A DNA stretch of 64,000 nucleotides, from positions 124,001 to 188,000 of the forward strand of contig NZ_JADCKC010000002.1 in assembly GCF_014982805.1 (NCBI RefSeq). Direction: 5' to 3'. Shown here in pieces: positions 17,120 to 26,170 of this stretch. Position 1 is the stretch's first letter. Each line of letters begins with the position of its first letter. The notes under the pieces are model-generated. The model made no database searches. It worked only from the letters and a program-made list of their open reading frames with translations, and was not told the origin of the DNA. Both the position numbers and the translations under genes were made by a program. Source of the DNA: Gemmiger gallinarum. GTDB lineage: Bacteria > Bacillota > Clostridia > Oscillospirales > Ruminococcaceae.

Positions 17120-18805
17120 TCAGAACAGATAGAAAAATACCAGGTGAGAAAGTCCCGCCGCCATGACCATGGAGACAACGGCGGCGACGACCACCTTACC
17201 CCAGCCCCAGCGGGAAGGCTGCTGTTCCGCGGGGGCGGCACGGCGCTTTTTGCGCACCCGGGATGCCGGGGCTGCGGCGGGCTGTGCGGCGGGTTGCCTG
17301 ACCTCGGGGGCGGTCCACGCCGCCAGCAGTGCGAAGAGCAGCATGACCTCAGGGAAGATCATGGACACCCGGATGCTGACGATGGCCTGCACCAGGTAGC
17401 TGCACAGGGCCAGCACGACCGGTGCAACGCCGTTTTTGCTCCAGTGGGCAAAGCCCCGGCGCAGATGACTGACGAGAAAGGCGACCCACGCCGCCAGACC
17501 CAGCAGACCGGTGGAGAGCAGCTGCTCCAGATACTCGTTGTGGGCGGCATAGAAAGTTTTCATACGGGCGGTGATGCTGTCCCCCGCCCAGTCGGCCACG
17601 GCCCGATGCATCATGCCGGGGCCGTAGCCCACCAGCTTGCGCCACAGGGAGGCATCCGCCCAGGTGCCCCAGGCCGCCCGCCAGGCGGTGCCCCGGTAGG
17701 TGCCCCAGTCGTCGTTAAAGACAAAGAAGTTGTCCAGTGTTCCCAGGGACGGGAAGCCGGGCAGCAGATTGGCCAGCAAAAACACCAGCGCACCCGCCCC
17801 CAGCACAATGCCGGTAAGCACCCGGCCCAGCAGGCAGAGGGAGACTTCCGGCTTGCCCTTGCGGGCCCGCCAGGCCAGCCCCGCCCAGATCAGCAGGCAG
17901 GCAAGCCCCAGGGGCAGGGCCAGTTTGACCTCGCCGAATTTTGCCAGCAGAGAGGTCCCGCCCTGGGTGTAGACCGAGCGGCGCATGTAGTGCATCCAGG
18001 CGGCCCAGGCGAAGAACATGACGCCCACTATGGCGCCCCGGCGCAGTTTTTTGGTGTCAAAGTCCCTGTGGCAGGCCAGCACCATCATGGCGGCGCCGAT
18101 GCCCAGGGTCAGGCCCTCGGCATCCACCACGGCCAGAGCCAGGGCGCCGAAGGCGGCGGGCACCGCATACCCGATGGTGCGGGCGCGGCCTTTTGCCGTC
18201 AGGAAAGCGTAGAACACCAGGGGCAGGGCCACGCTCATGTACCCGGCGTTGAAGTCCTTCTGGCCCAGGGTGGAGAAGAACTGGGCACGCTCCACCACGG
18301 CGGTGTTCTCATAGCTGCCGATGGGATCAATGTTGAAGATGTTGCAGACATACAGCACCGTGACGATGATAACCGTCACGCCGGTGCATGCGGCCAGTAG
18401 GTCAAAGCCCCGTTCCGGGGCAAAGGCCCGCACGGCCAGATACCCCACCGCGGTGAACAGCACCAGCATCAGACCGCCGTAGTAGCTGCCCAGTCCCCAC
18501 ACCGAGGCCAGGGGCGACAGGGACAGGCAGGTGGCCAGCAGGGTTGTCCCCGCAAAGGCCGCCAGCGACCAGAGGCTCACATCCCGCCGGGCACCGGCAA
18601 AGCGTCCGGGCACCGTCTGGGCGCCGATGAGCACACAGGCGCCGATGGCAATGCACCAGAGAAGGAACAGGGTGGATACCCCCGTGAACTTGGTGACGCC
18701 CAGGTTGGAAAAGCGGTCGATATATAATGGGTAGACGCTGAGCGTGGCGAGGCAGAAAGCGGTCGCGGCGCCCGTTGTCAGACGTTGGAGCGGGTCATTG
18801 CGCAT
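17120..18805 (-). CDS. O-antigen ligase / polysaccharide polymerase-like membrane protein (Wzy_C family)
   Basis: 561 aa from the ATG at 18805 (MRNDPLQRL), preceded by GGGAGGAAACC. About 12 hydrophobic segments span residues 15-500. A large extracytoplasmic loop contains RGTAWRAAWGTW and GYGPGMMH, the kind of Arg/Gly-rich loop used by the O-antigen ligase family. A further loop has AHNEYLEQLL, also typical of the family. The C-terminus is a basic, Pro/Ala-rich segment (RKKRRAAPAEQQ) and one last hydrophobic helix. It probably polymerises or transfers an undecaprenyl-linked glycan at the cell surface. It stands alone, not in a capsule cluster. A second member of this superfamily occurs at 30067-31395. 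Confidence 0.8.
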   Translation of the reverse strand: MRNDPLQRLTTGAATAFCLATLSVYPLYIDRFSNLGVTKFTGVSTLFLLWCIAIGACVLIGAQTVPGRFAGARRDVSLWSLAAFAGTTLLATCLSLSPLASVWGLGSYYGGLMLVLFTAVGYLAVRAFAPERGFDLLAACTGVTVIIVTVLYVCNIFNIDPIGSYENTAVVERAQFFSTLGQKDFNAGYMSVALPLVFYAFLTAKGRARTIGYAVPAAFGALALAVVDAEGLTLGIGAAMMVLACHRDFDTKKLRRGAIVGVMFFAWAAWMHYMRRSVYTQGGTSLLAKFGEVKLALPLGLACLLIWAGLAWRARKGKPEVSLCLLGRVLTGIVLGAGALVFLLANLLPGFPSLGTLDNFFVFNDDWGTYRGTAWRAAWGTWADASLWRKLVGYGPGMMHRAVADWAGDSITARMKTFYAAHNEYLEQLLSTGLLGLAAWVAFLVSHLRRGFAHWSKNGVAPVVLALCSYLVQAIVSIRVSMIFPEVMLLFALLAAWTAPEVRQPAAQPAAAPASRVRKKRRAAPAEQQPSRWGWGKVVVAAVVSMVMAAGLSHLVFFYLF

Positions 18806-18918
18806 GAAACGGTTTCCTCCCAATCCTTGTACCCCGCAGACTTCAAGCGCATCACAGCAGGGCAGACCGGGCTGTGTTCCCTCTGCGCAGGGCGGGGCGA
18901 TTTGTACAGACATAGGAC

Positions 18919-18947
18919 ATTGTACCGTTTATCGGGAGTTTTTTCAA
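18919..18947 (-). promoter_or_regulatory. Promoter of the O-antigen-ligase-like gene
   Basis: On the minus strand, TTGAAA (18947-18942), 17 nt, TACAAT (18924-18919). It lies just inside the gap after the upstream MFS gene, so the two genes can be expressed separately. Confidence 0.8.
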
Positions 18948-18951
18948 CCGT

Positions 18952-20115
18952 TCAGCGAGATTTGTTCAAAGGTTTTACAAGTGCGATGCACACAAGCCCG
19001 GCCAGGGCGCAGGCCCCCGCCGCCCAGTGTCTTGCCCCCATGGGCAGCAGCTGGGAGCCCGCATAGCTGAGCAGGCTTCCGGCACTCATGCCCAGAGCGA
19101 TGAAGCCGTAGTTGACCCCCGCGTGCTTGAGGCCGAACAGGTCGGTGTTGAGGGCGGGCTGCACCGCCGCGCCGCCGGAGTAGAAAAAGGTCAGCGCTGC
19201 ATAGGCCGCCGCCACCAGCCACCCGCCTGCAAAGGCAAAAGCCAGAGTTCCCGCCGCCAGCCCGGCATAGACGCCGTACAGTACCGGTTTGCGGCCCAGG
19301 CGGTCGCTGAGGGCGGGGCAGGCCAGCCGCCCCGCCGCACTGGCCGCCGACCCGATGACCACGCACCACTGGGCAAGCTCCTCCGCCAGGCCCCGCTCCG
19401 CCGCGATGGACAAAATATCCGGGCTGAACAGCAGCACCGGCGGCGCGGCCAGCGCCACCGCCGCCACGCACAGACGGTACTGGCGGGTGCGCAGCATTTG
19501 TTTGGGGGGCAGGTCGGTCTCGCTGCCTGCCTGGACGGCGGACTGGTCGGGCGGGTCCCTGAGGACGGCGGCCCCCGCCCCGCAGACGGCGAGCATCACT
19601 CCGCCCAAAGCCCCAAAGCAGATCCGCATGCCGAGGTGTCCCCCCACCAGCCGGACAAACAGGGTGAGGAAGGCCCCCGACAGCCCGGTGGCAATGCCGG
19701 TGACTCCGGTGGCAAAGCCTTTTTTATCCGCATACCACTTCTGGACGCAGGCCAGCACTGAGGGCGCCAGAAAGGCGCTGCCCAACCCGGCCGGCAGGCT
19801 GAAAATCAGCAGAAACAGCACCGCATTGCCCTGAGGCACAAAGGCCGCCGCCACAAAGCCGCCGCCCAGAAGTGCCGTGCCCAGCAGCCCGGCAGTCCTT
19901 GGTCCTTTGGCGTCCTGCAGGTAGCCGCCCAGCAGGCAGCCCAGCCCATAGGCCGCTACCAAAATGGCAAAGCCCAGGGTGGCCTGCCCCCGGGAGAAGC
20001 CGTAATCCTCCATGACCGGTTTCTGGAAGATGCCCCAGGCGGCAGGGATACCGGTCAGCAGCTGGACGGCCGCTCCCGCCGCCAGCACCCATTTTGCGCG
20101 CGGCTGCTCATGCAT
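18952..20115 (-). CDS. MFS transporter, oxalate/formate antiporter (OFA)-like
   Basis: 387 aa from the ATG at 20115 (MHEQPRAKWV), preceded by AAAGGAGG. Twelve hydrophobic segments are arranged as two halves of six. Motifs include GIFQKPVMEDYGFSRGQ and GGYLQDAKGPR (the MFS loop 2-3 motif), plus SDRLGRKPVLYG in the second half. The overall pattern resembles OFA-family monocarboxylate transporters. The substrate is not readable from sequence. It is divergent from hisS, with 155 bp between them. Confidence 0.8.
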   Translation of the reverse strand: MHEQPRAKWVLAAGAAVQLLTGIPAAWGIFQKPVMEDYGFSRGQATLGFAILVAAYGLGCLLGGYLQDAKGPRTAGLLGTALLGGGFVAAAFVPQGNAVLFLLIFSLPAGLGSAFLAPSVLACVQKWYADKKGFATGVTGIATGLSGAFLTLFVRLVGGHLGMRICFGALGGVMLAVCGAGAAVLRDPPDQSAVQAGSETDLPPKQMLRTRQYRLCVAAVALAAPPVLLFSPDILSIAAERGLAEELAQWCVVIGSAASAAGRLACPALSDRLGRKPVLYGVYAGLAAGTLAFAFAGGWLVAAAYAALTFFYSGGAAVQPALNTDLFGLKHAGVNYGFIALGMSAGSLLSYAGSQLLPMGARHWAAGACALAGLVCIALVKPLNKSR

Positions 20116-20191
20116 GGGCCGACGCCTCCTTTCGGTAATGCGGGGCAGCGCTCCTGACGCCGCCCACACCCCTTAGTATGCGCCGCCGCGG

Positions 20192-20221
20192 TTGACAAAA
20201 TGCCTGCGGGCGGGCTATGAT
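20192..20221 (+). promoter_or_regulatory. Promoter of hisS
   Basis: TTGACA (20192-20197), 18 nt, TATGAT (20216-20221), 50 nt before the start. No T-box is present in this short leader. Confidence 0.75.
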
Positions 20222-20270
20222 TGTAATATTGTTTATAAATGTGTCTTTTGTAATATTGGAGGGACCCTGT

Positions 20271-21515
20271 ATGAAGACCCAACCCTTAAAGGGAATGCGT
20301 GACCTGCTGCCTCACGAGCAGGCTCTGCGCGACCATATCCAGGCGGAGATCCTGGCCACCTACCGTGCGGCGGGATTCCAGCGCATTTCCACCCCCATCC
20401 TGGAGGATCTGGAAAATCTGGACAAGAGCGACGGCGGCGACAACCTGAACCTGATTTTCAAGGTGCTCAAGCGGGGCGACAAGCTCACCTCTGCTCTGCA
20501 GTCCGGCGACGCCACCAAGCTGGCGGACATGGGCCTGCGCTATGACCTGACCTTGCCCCTGTCCCGCTACTATGCGGCCAACCGGGCTTCCCTGCCCACT
20601 CCCTTCAAGGTCATCCAGACCGACCGAGTCTACCGCGCTGAGCGCCCCCAGAAGGGCCGTCTGCGGGAGTTTGTCCAGTGCGACATTGATATTCTGGGCG
20701 ACAGTTCCCCCAACGCCGAGGTGGAGCTCATCGACGTGACCGCCCGGGCCCTGCTGCGCATCGGCTTTACCGGCTTCACCGTCAACATCAACGACCGCCG
20801 CATCCTCCGGGCCATGCTGGAGACCATGGGCTTTGCCGCCGACACGCTGGATTCGGTCTGCATCAGCTTTGACAAGCTGGACAAGATCGGTGCCGACGGC
20901 GTGCGGGACGAGCTGACCGAGAAGGAACTGCCCGCCAATGCCGTGGCCAGCCTGTACGACTTCCTGCAGGGCGGGGACTTCTCGCTGGAGGCGGTGGCCT
21001 CCCGCTGCGGCGACGCCTCCCTGGCCGACGACCTGCGCTATGTGCTCTCCGCCAGCGAGAAGGTGGCCAATGGCCGTTACGGCATCGCCTACTGCCCCAG
21101 CCTGGTCCGCGGCCAGGGCTATTACACCGGCATGGTGTTCGAGATCGTCTGCCCCCAGTTTTCCGGCGCAGTGGCCGGCGGCGGACGCTACGACAATATG
21201 GTGGGCAAGTTCATCGGCCAGCAGGTCCCGGCCGTGGGCTTCTCCATCGGCTTTGAGCGGGTCTGCGGCATTCTGCTGGAGCAGGGCTACGCCATACCCG
21301 GCGCCAAACCCCGTCTGGCCCTGCTCTACCTGCCCGACGCCGACTTTGCCGATGTCCTGGCCAAGGCGGAGCGCCTGCGCGCCGGCTACGACGTGACGGT
21401 GCTGCCCCAGGCCAAGAAGCTGGGCAAGCAGTTCGGCACCCTGGAGGCCGCCGGCTATCAGGCCGCTGCCTTTGCCGACAACGACGACATCCGTCAGCTG
21501 GGCCAGAAAAAGTAA
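20271..21515 (+). CDS. hisS: Histidyl-tRNA synthetase
   Basis: 414 aa, the usual size. The ATG at 20271 follows GGAGGG. Class II motifs are visible: GMRDLLPHE at the N-terminus, motif 2 VYRAERPQKGRLREFVQCDID, histidine-A-type loop LVRGQGYYTGMVFEIV, and motif 3 GFSIGFERV. The C-terminal anticodon domain (LALLYLPDADFADVLAKAERLR) is slightly divergent. A HisZ-type regulatory paralogue is unlikely because the catalytic motifs are intact. It is a single-gene transcript with its own promoter and terminator. Confidence 0.93.
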   Translation: MKTQPLKGMRDLLPHEQALRDHIQAEILATYRAAGFQRISTPILEDLENLDKSDGGDNLNLIFKVLKRGDKLTSALQSGDATKLADMGLRYDLTLPLSRYYAANRASLPTPFKVIQTDRVYRAERPQKGRLREFVQCDIDILGDSSPNAEVELIDVTARALLRIGFTGFTVNINDRRILRAMLETMGFAADTLDSVCISFDKLDKIGADGVRDELTEKELPANAVASLYDFLQGGDFSLEAVASRCGDASLADDLRYVLSASEKVANGRYGIAYCPSLVRGQGYYTGMVFEIVCPQFSGAVAGGGRYDNMVGKFIGQQVPAVGFSIGFERVCGILLEQGYAIPGAKPRLALLYLPDADFADVLAKAERLRAGYDVTVLPQAKKLGKQFGTLEAAGYQAAAFADNDDIRQLGQKK

Positions 21516-21545
21516 GTTCACCCGGTAAAACACCCATATAACATC

Positions 21546-21599
21546 AAACGCGGCATGCCGTGGGGGAAAATCTCCCGTCCACGGCATGCCGCGTTTTTT
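21546..21599 (+). terminator. Intrinsic terminator of hisS
   Basis: A long perfect stem of about 17 bp (AACGCGGCATGCCGTGG and complement, roughly 21547-21563 with 21579-21595) is followed by TTTTTT. It may also serve the convergent gene ending at 21625. Confidence 0.88.
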
Positions 21600-21624
21600 C
21601 GTTTGCCTTGGTTCGCCCCAGTTT

Positions 21625-21951
21625 TCACCGGCGGATGAACTGTGCATCCCCGGGGGCATCCTCCGCCGAGCGGTAGCGCTCCACCCTCATGTGCAGATCG
21701 TACTTTTCCCGCAGGGCGGCGATCTCGGCCATCATGGGGGAGGCATGGTGAGCGTCGATGGCCTCCTGCCCCGTCCAGCTGTCGATGAGCAGCACCGTCT
21801 CGGGGTCGTCCACGGGCAGAAAGTACTCGTACTGCAGATTGCCCGCCTCCTTCCGGATGCGCTCCACCACGCCGGTCCGGGTCATCTCCCGGGCAAAGGC
21901 CCGGGCGCTGCCCCCGCTGCCGGTGTAATAAAGATGAATGGTGATTGCCAT
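21625..21951 (-). CDS. ABM-domain (antibiotic biosynthesis monooxygenase / quinol monooxygenase-like) protein
   Basis: 108 aa from the ATG at 21951 (MAITIHLYYTG), preceded by GAGGAGG. The ferredoxin-like ABM pattern is visible: an N-terminal strand, GSARAFAREMTRTGVVERIRKEAGNLQYEYFLPVDDPETVLLIDSWTGQEAIDAHHAS, with the conserved E..C/LxYE and W..EA.DAH..S elements. Proteins of this type (YgiN-like) act as small cofactor-free monooxygenases or as heme/quinone-handling proteins. The substrate is unknown. It is divergent from the hydrogenase operon, sharing a 290-bp intergenic region. Confidence 0.85.
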   Translation of the reverse strand: MAITIHLYYTGSGGSARAFAREMTRTGVVERIRKEAGNLQYEYFLPVDDPETVLLIDSWTGQEAIDAHHASPMMAEIAALREKYDLHMRVERYRSAEDAPGDAQFIRR

Positions 21952-22091
21952 ATTGCCGCCTCCTCTGGTCCGGTTTTGGGTAAATGCTCCTGTCTGTATT
22001 GTAGCCGGTCGGCAGGGTTGGTGCAAGTATGCGGGGACGTGCTTGGGAATTGGTGAACGAAATCTGAACATTTGTGATTTGGTACAGTATT

Positions 22092-22123
22092 TTGTTGAAA
22101 ATTTATCAAACATCAGGTACAAT
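22092..22123 (+). promoter_or_regulatory. Hydrogenase operon promoter overlapped by a Rex-like box
   Basis: Promoter: TTGAAA (22095-22100), 17 nt, TACAAT (22118-22123). TTGTTGAAAATTTATCAA at 22092-22109 matches the clostridial Rex consensus TTGTTAA-N4-TTAACAA at 12 of 14 defined positions and covers the -35. Rex represses hydrogenase and fermentation genes when NADH/NAD+ is low, so this placement makes biological sense. Binding is inferred. Confidence 0.65.
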
Positions 22124-22243
22124 GAATACAACAAGCTTTGCTGTAAGCTTTCGGTGTAAGTTTTTTGACGGGTTTGCTGCCCGCCTCACCGCGTCCCCGG
22201 CCTTCCTGCCGGGCAGACGCCGAACAGGATTCAGGAGGTATTG

Positions 22244-24079
22244 ATGTCCAGACTTTCCATCGAGACCCCGGACCGCGCCCAGCAGGTGGTCGACGACCTC
22301 TGCCGCGATATGGGGCACCGCATTGCCGCCAATCCGCCGGGACTCTGTCCTGTGGATATGGCGCTCAATTTTTTGCGCCTCTGCCATGCCCAGACCTGCG
22401 GCAAGTGTGTACCCTGCCGCATCGGCCTGTCCCAGCTGGAGACTCTCATCGAGAGCGTCCTCGATCAGACCGCCCCCGACGGCACCATTGATCTCATCGA
22501 GTCCACTGCCGCTGCCATTGCCGATTCCGCCGACTGCGCCATCGGCTACGAGGCGGCCGCCATGGTGCTGCAGGGGGTCCGTGGCTTCCGGGAGGACTAC
22601 GAGGAGCACGCCCACTACGGCCGCTGCATCTGCAGCCTCAAGCAGCCAGTGCCCTGCGTCACCACCTGCCCCGCCCATGTGGACATTCCCGGCTACGTCG
22701 CCCTGGTGCGGGAAGGCCGCTTCGACGACGCCGTGGACCTCATCCGCAAGGACAATCCCTTCCCCTTCTCCTGCGCCTATGTCTGCGAGCATCCCTGCGA
22801 GCGCCAGTGCCGCCGCCGTCTGGTGGACGACGCGGTGAACATCTGCGGCCTCAAGCGGTTTGCCGTGGACCATTGCAGCCGCACCGCGCCCCCGCCCTCC
22901 GCCCCTGCCACCGGCAAACGGGTGGCCGTGGTGGGCGGCGGTCCCAGCGGCCTGACGGCGGCCTACTACCTGTGCCAGATGGGCCACAGCGTCACGGTGT
23001 TTGAGCAGCGGGAAAAGCTGGGCGGCATGCTGCGCTACGGCATTCCCGACTACCGTCTGCCCCCCGAGGTGCTGGACCGGGACATCGACTACATCCTGGC
23101 CTGCGGGGCCGAGGTCCGCACCGGCGTGTGCATCGGCAAGGACGTGCAGGTGGCCGACCTGCAGAAAGACTACGACGCCATGTACGTTGCCATAGGCGCC
23201 CACGCCGACAAAAAGCTGGGCCTGCCCGGGGAGGACAGCAAAAACATCCTCTCCGCCGTGGAGTTCCTGCGCAACTGCGGCGAGGGCCATGCCCCCGACT
23301 TCACCGGCAAGCGGGTGGTGGTCATCGGCGGCGGCAATGTCAGCATGGACGCCACCCGGACCTCCATCCGGCTGGGTGCCGCCAGCGTGACCTGTGTTTA
23401 TCGCCGCCGGGTGGACGACATGACCGCCCTGCCCGAGGAGATCGAGGACGCCCTGGCCGAGGGCTGCCAGATCCTGCCCCTCCAGGCCCCCCACCGCATC
23501 GAGGCCGACGAGGAAGGCAAGGTGGCCGCGCTCTGGACCCGGCCCCAGATCATCGGCGGCTACGGCCGGGACGGACGCCCCGGTCCCCGCAACGCTGCTG
23601 AAAAAGAATTCCGCATTCCCTGCGATTACATCATTATTGCCATCGGCCAGCGCATCGAGTCCGACGAGTTTGAGAAGGGCGGCATCGAGACCAGCCGCGG
23701 CGCCCTCAAGGCCGATCTGTCCGGCTATGTGCCCGGCACCCCCAACGTCTTTGCGGGCGGCGACGCCGTCACCGGACCCGCTACCGTCATCCGGGCCGTG
23801 GCGGCGGGCAAGGTGGGCGCTGCCAACATCGACGCCTTCCTGGGATTCCACCATGTCATCGGCTCCGATGTGCGCATCCCGCCCGCCAAGCTGTCCAACA
23901 CGCCCCCCTGCGGGCGCATCCAGCTCAAGAGCCGCAATCCCATGGAAGCCCGCACCGACTTCAGGCTGGCCACCTGCGGCATGACCGAGGAGGAGGCCAT
24001 GCAAGAGGCCGGGCGCTGCCTGCGGTGCGATCACTTCGGCTACGGCATCTTCAAGGGAGGGAGGACGACCCAATGGTAA
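22244..24079 (+). CDS. NAD(P)-binding flavoprotein: NuoF-type 4Fe-4S segment fused to a GltD-like oxidoreductase
   Basis: 611 aa from the ATG at 22244, 7 nt after CAGGAGGTA. The N-terminus carries TCGKCVPCRIG (C52, C55, C58) with a fourth cysteine near C98, the [4Fe-4S] site of NuoF-type subunits, but without the FMN/NADH part of NuoF. The rest is like the glutamate synthase small subunit: CVTTCPAHVDIPGYV and the CAYVCEHPCERQC cluster, FAD-binding VVGGGPSGLTAAYY, NAD(P)-binding VIGGGNVSMDATR, and FAGGDAVTGPATVIRAVAAG. It probably passes electrons between NAD(P)H and the adjacent hydrogenase. Its last 7 bases overlap hydA. This arrangement corresponds to what is called group A2 ('glutamate-synthase-linked') [FeFe] hydrogenases. 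Confidence 0.9.
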   Translation: MSRLSIETPDRAQQVVDDLCRDMGHRIAANPPGLCPVDMALNFLRLCHAQTCGKCVPCRIGLSQLETLIESVLDQTAPDGTIDLIESTAAAIADSADCAIGYEAAAMVLQGVRGFREDYEEHAHYGRCICSLKQPVPCVTTCPAHVDIPGYVALVREGRFDDAVDLIRKDNPFPFSCAYVCEHPCERQCRRRLVDDAVNICGLKRFAVDHCSRTAPPPSAPATGKRVAVVGGGPSGLTAAYYLCQMGHSVTVFEQREKLGGMLRYGIPDYRLPPEVLDRDIDYILACGAEVRTGVCIGKDVQVADLQKDYDAMYVAIGAHADKKLGLPGEDSKNILSAVEFLRNCGEGHAPDFTGKRVVVIGGGNVSMDATRTSIRLGAASVTCVYRRRVDDMTALPEEIEDALAEGCQILPLQAPHRIEADEEGKVAALWTRPQIIGGYGRDGRPGPRNAAEKEFRIPCDYIIIAIGQRIESDEFEKGGIETSRGALKADLSGYVPGTPNVFAGGDAVTGPATVIRAVAAGKVGAANIDAFLGFHHVIGSDVRIPPAKLSNTPPCGRIQLKSRNPMEARTDFRLATCGMTEEEAMQEAGRCLRCDHFGYGIFKGGRTTQW

Positions 24080-25830
24080 ACGTGACAGTCAACGGCACCC
24101 CCATCGCGGTGCCGGAGGGCACCACCATCCTCAACGCCGCCAAGGCCGCCGGGGTGGAGATCCCCCACCTGTGCTACCTGAAAGGTCTCAACGAGATCGG
24201 CGCCTGCCGCATCTGCTGTGTGGAGATCGAGGGGGAGCGCAATCTGGTCCCCAGCTGCAACAACCCCGTCTTTGAGGGGATGGTCATCCGTACCAACACC
24301 GACCGGGTCCGCCGCACCCGGCGCATCAACGTGGAGTTGATCCTCTCCCAGCACGACTGCAAGTGCGCCACCTGTGTGCGCAGCGGCAACTGCCAGCTCC
24401 AGACCATCGCCAACGACCTGGGCATTCTGGACAACATCTATCCCCAGGACCTGGTCACCGGCGTGCGCGCCCTGTGGCCCAAAGATTTTCCCCTCTACCG
24501 GGACACCAACAAGTGCATCAAGTGCATGCGCTGCATCCAGGTGTGCGATAAAATTCAGGGGGTCAACGTCTGGGATCTGTCCGGCACCGGCAGCCGTACC
24601 CGGGTGGATGTGAGCCGCAACCGCCGCATCAAGGAATCCGACTGTGTGCTGTGCGGACAGTGCATCACCCACTGCCCGGTGGGAGCCCTGCGGGAGCGGG
24701 ACGACACCGGACGCCTGTTCCAGGCCATGTCCGACCCGGACAAGGTCACGGTGGTGCAGATCGCCCCCGCCGTGCGCGCCGCCTGGGGTGAATCCCTGGG
24801 TCTGCCTCCCGAGAAAGCCACCGTCAACCGCATGGCAGGCGTGCTGCGGCGGCTGGGCTTTGACTATGTGTTCGACACTTCCTTTACCGCCGATTTGACC
24901 ATCATGGAGGAGGGTACCGAGTTTCTGCACCGCTATGCCGCCGGGGACACCCGGGAGCTGCCCATGTTCACCAGCTGCTGCCCCGGCTGGGTGCGCTATC
25001 TCAAGAGTCATTATCCCGAATGGACCGACCGCCTGTCCACCGCCAAGAGCCCCCAGCAGATGTTCGGCGCGGTGGTCAAGAGCAGCTTTGCCAGGCGGAT
25101 CGGCGTGGAACCGTCCAAAATTTTCAGCGTATCCATCATGCCCTGCGTGGCCAAAAAGGCCGAGTGCGACCTGCCCACCATGAGCACCGACGCCGGGCCC
25201 GATGTGGACCTGGTGCTTACCACCCGGGAGTTTGTCCGCCTGATCCGGGCGGAAAAGCTCAACCCCGAGGATATTCCCGAGGAAGGCTTTGACTCTCCCA
25301 TGGGGGTCTACAGCGGCGCGGGCGTCATCTTCGGCGCCACGGGCGGCGTCATGGAAGCTGCCCTGCGCTCCGCCTACTTCCTGCACAATGGACATAACCC
25401 CAAACCGGAGGATTTCCGTGCGGTGCGCGGGGACGCCACCGGCGCTTCCGGCTGGACCGAAGCCGAGTTTGACCTGGGCGGCGGGGCCATGGTCCGCACC
25501 GCCGTGGTCAGCGGTCTGGCCAACACCGGGCGGCTGCTGGCAGAGCTTGCCGCCGGGCGGGTGCACTACGACTTTGTGGAGGTCATGGCCTGCCCGGGCG
25601 GCTGCGCGGGCGGCGGCGGACAGCCCATCCACACCGACGACGTGGAGCGGGCGGCCCAGCGGGGCAAGGTCCTGTACAACATCGACCGCATCCAGACGGT
25701 GCGGTTCAGCCATGAGAACCCGGAGGTCAACGCTCTGTACCGGGAGGAACTGGGCGAGCCGGGCAGCGAAAAGGCCGAGGCCCTGCTGCACACCGACCAC
25801 CACGCCTGGCAGATGCCCGCCCAGCGCTGA
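24073..25830 (+). CDS. hydA: [FeFe] hydrogenase catalytic subunit, group A
   Basis: 585 aa from the ATG at 24073, overlapping the preceding stop; the ribosome binding site GGGAGG lies in the preceding gene. Domain order: [2Fe-2S] ferredoxin-like domain (C34, C45, C48, C62), a His-ligated cluster region (HDCKCATCVRSGNC), two [4Fe-4S] motifs (CIKCMRCIQVC, CVLCGQCITHC), then the H-cluster domain. All three H-cluster signatures are intact: TSCCPGW (C302, C303), MPCVAKKAE (C358) and MACPGGCAGGGGQP (C507, C511). A small C-terminal tail follows. It catalyses reversible 2H+ + 2e- to H2 in the cytoplasm. No HydE/F/G maturases are in the window. Confidence 0.96.
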   Translation: MVNVTVNGTPIAVPEGTTILNAAKAAGVEIPHLCYLKGLNEIGACRICCVEIEGERNLVPSCNNPVFEGMVIRTNTDRVRRTRRINVELILSQHDCKCATCVRSGNCQLQTIANDLGILDNIYPQDLVTGVRALWPKDFPLYRDTNKCIKCMRCIQVCDKIQGVNVWDLSGTGSRTRVDVSRNRRIKESDCVLCGQCITHCPVGALRERDDTGRLFQAMSDPDKVTVVQIAPAVRAAWGESLGLPPEKATVNRMAGVLRRLGFDYVFDTSFTADLTIMEEGTEFLHRYAAGDTRELPMFTSCCPGWVRYLKSHYPEWTDRLSTAKSPQQMFGAVVKSSFARRIGVEPSKIFSVSIMPCVAKKAECDLPTMSTDAGPDVDLVLTTREFVRLIRAEKLNPEDIPEEGFDSPMGVYSGAGVIFGATGGVMEAALRSAYFLHNGHNPKPEDFRAVRGDATGASGWTEAEFDLGGGAMVRTAVVSGLANTGRLLAELAAGRVHYDFVEVMACPGGCAGGGGQPIHTDDVERAAQRGKVLYNIDRIQTVRFSHENPEVNALYREELGEPGSEKAEALLHTDHHAWQMPAQR

Positions 25831-25933
25831 AACCGGCCGGCCATTCCAGGCCGCGGGGCGGTTTTCCCGGACTTCCAAGGGCCTTATTTTCGCACAAATT
25901 CCTGTTCATTTTCTTTCCTTTCTCTCCCTCGCG

Positions 25934-25992
25934 CCGGACGGCGCCGCATACGGGGTTCCCTCGCCCCGGCGGCGCCGTCCGGTTGTTTTTTT
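25934..25992 (+). terminator. Intrinsic terminator of the hydrogenase operon
   Basis: A perfect 14-bp stem CCGGACGGCGCCGC with its complement (25934-25947 with 25969-25982) is followed by TTGTTTTTTT. The remaining intergenic sequence to 26170 holds a weak TATAAA at 26034-26039 and a small GGACCC/GGGTCC hairpin (26134-26154) just before the next ribosome binding site. I see no gene in it. Confidence 0.88.
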
Positions 25993-26170
25993 GCGATTGT
26001 ATGAAATAATTTCAGCGTTTCGTCTGTTACATGTATAAAAAAGTTGTAAAGATTTTCCTGGGCTGCTCAATCTGTCCGGTCCGGCTCGTCTCCATGGACA
26101 AGGAACGAAAAACCTGATCCGGCGGTCGCTGCGGACCCTGCCCCGCCGGGTCCCATGTGAGGATTTTACA

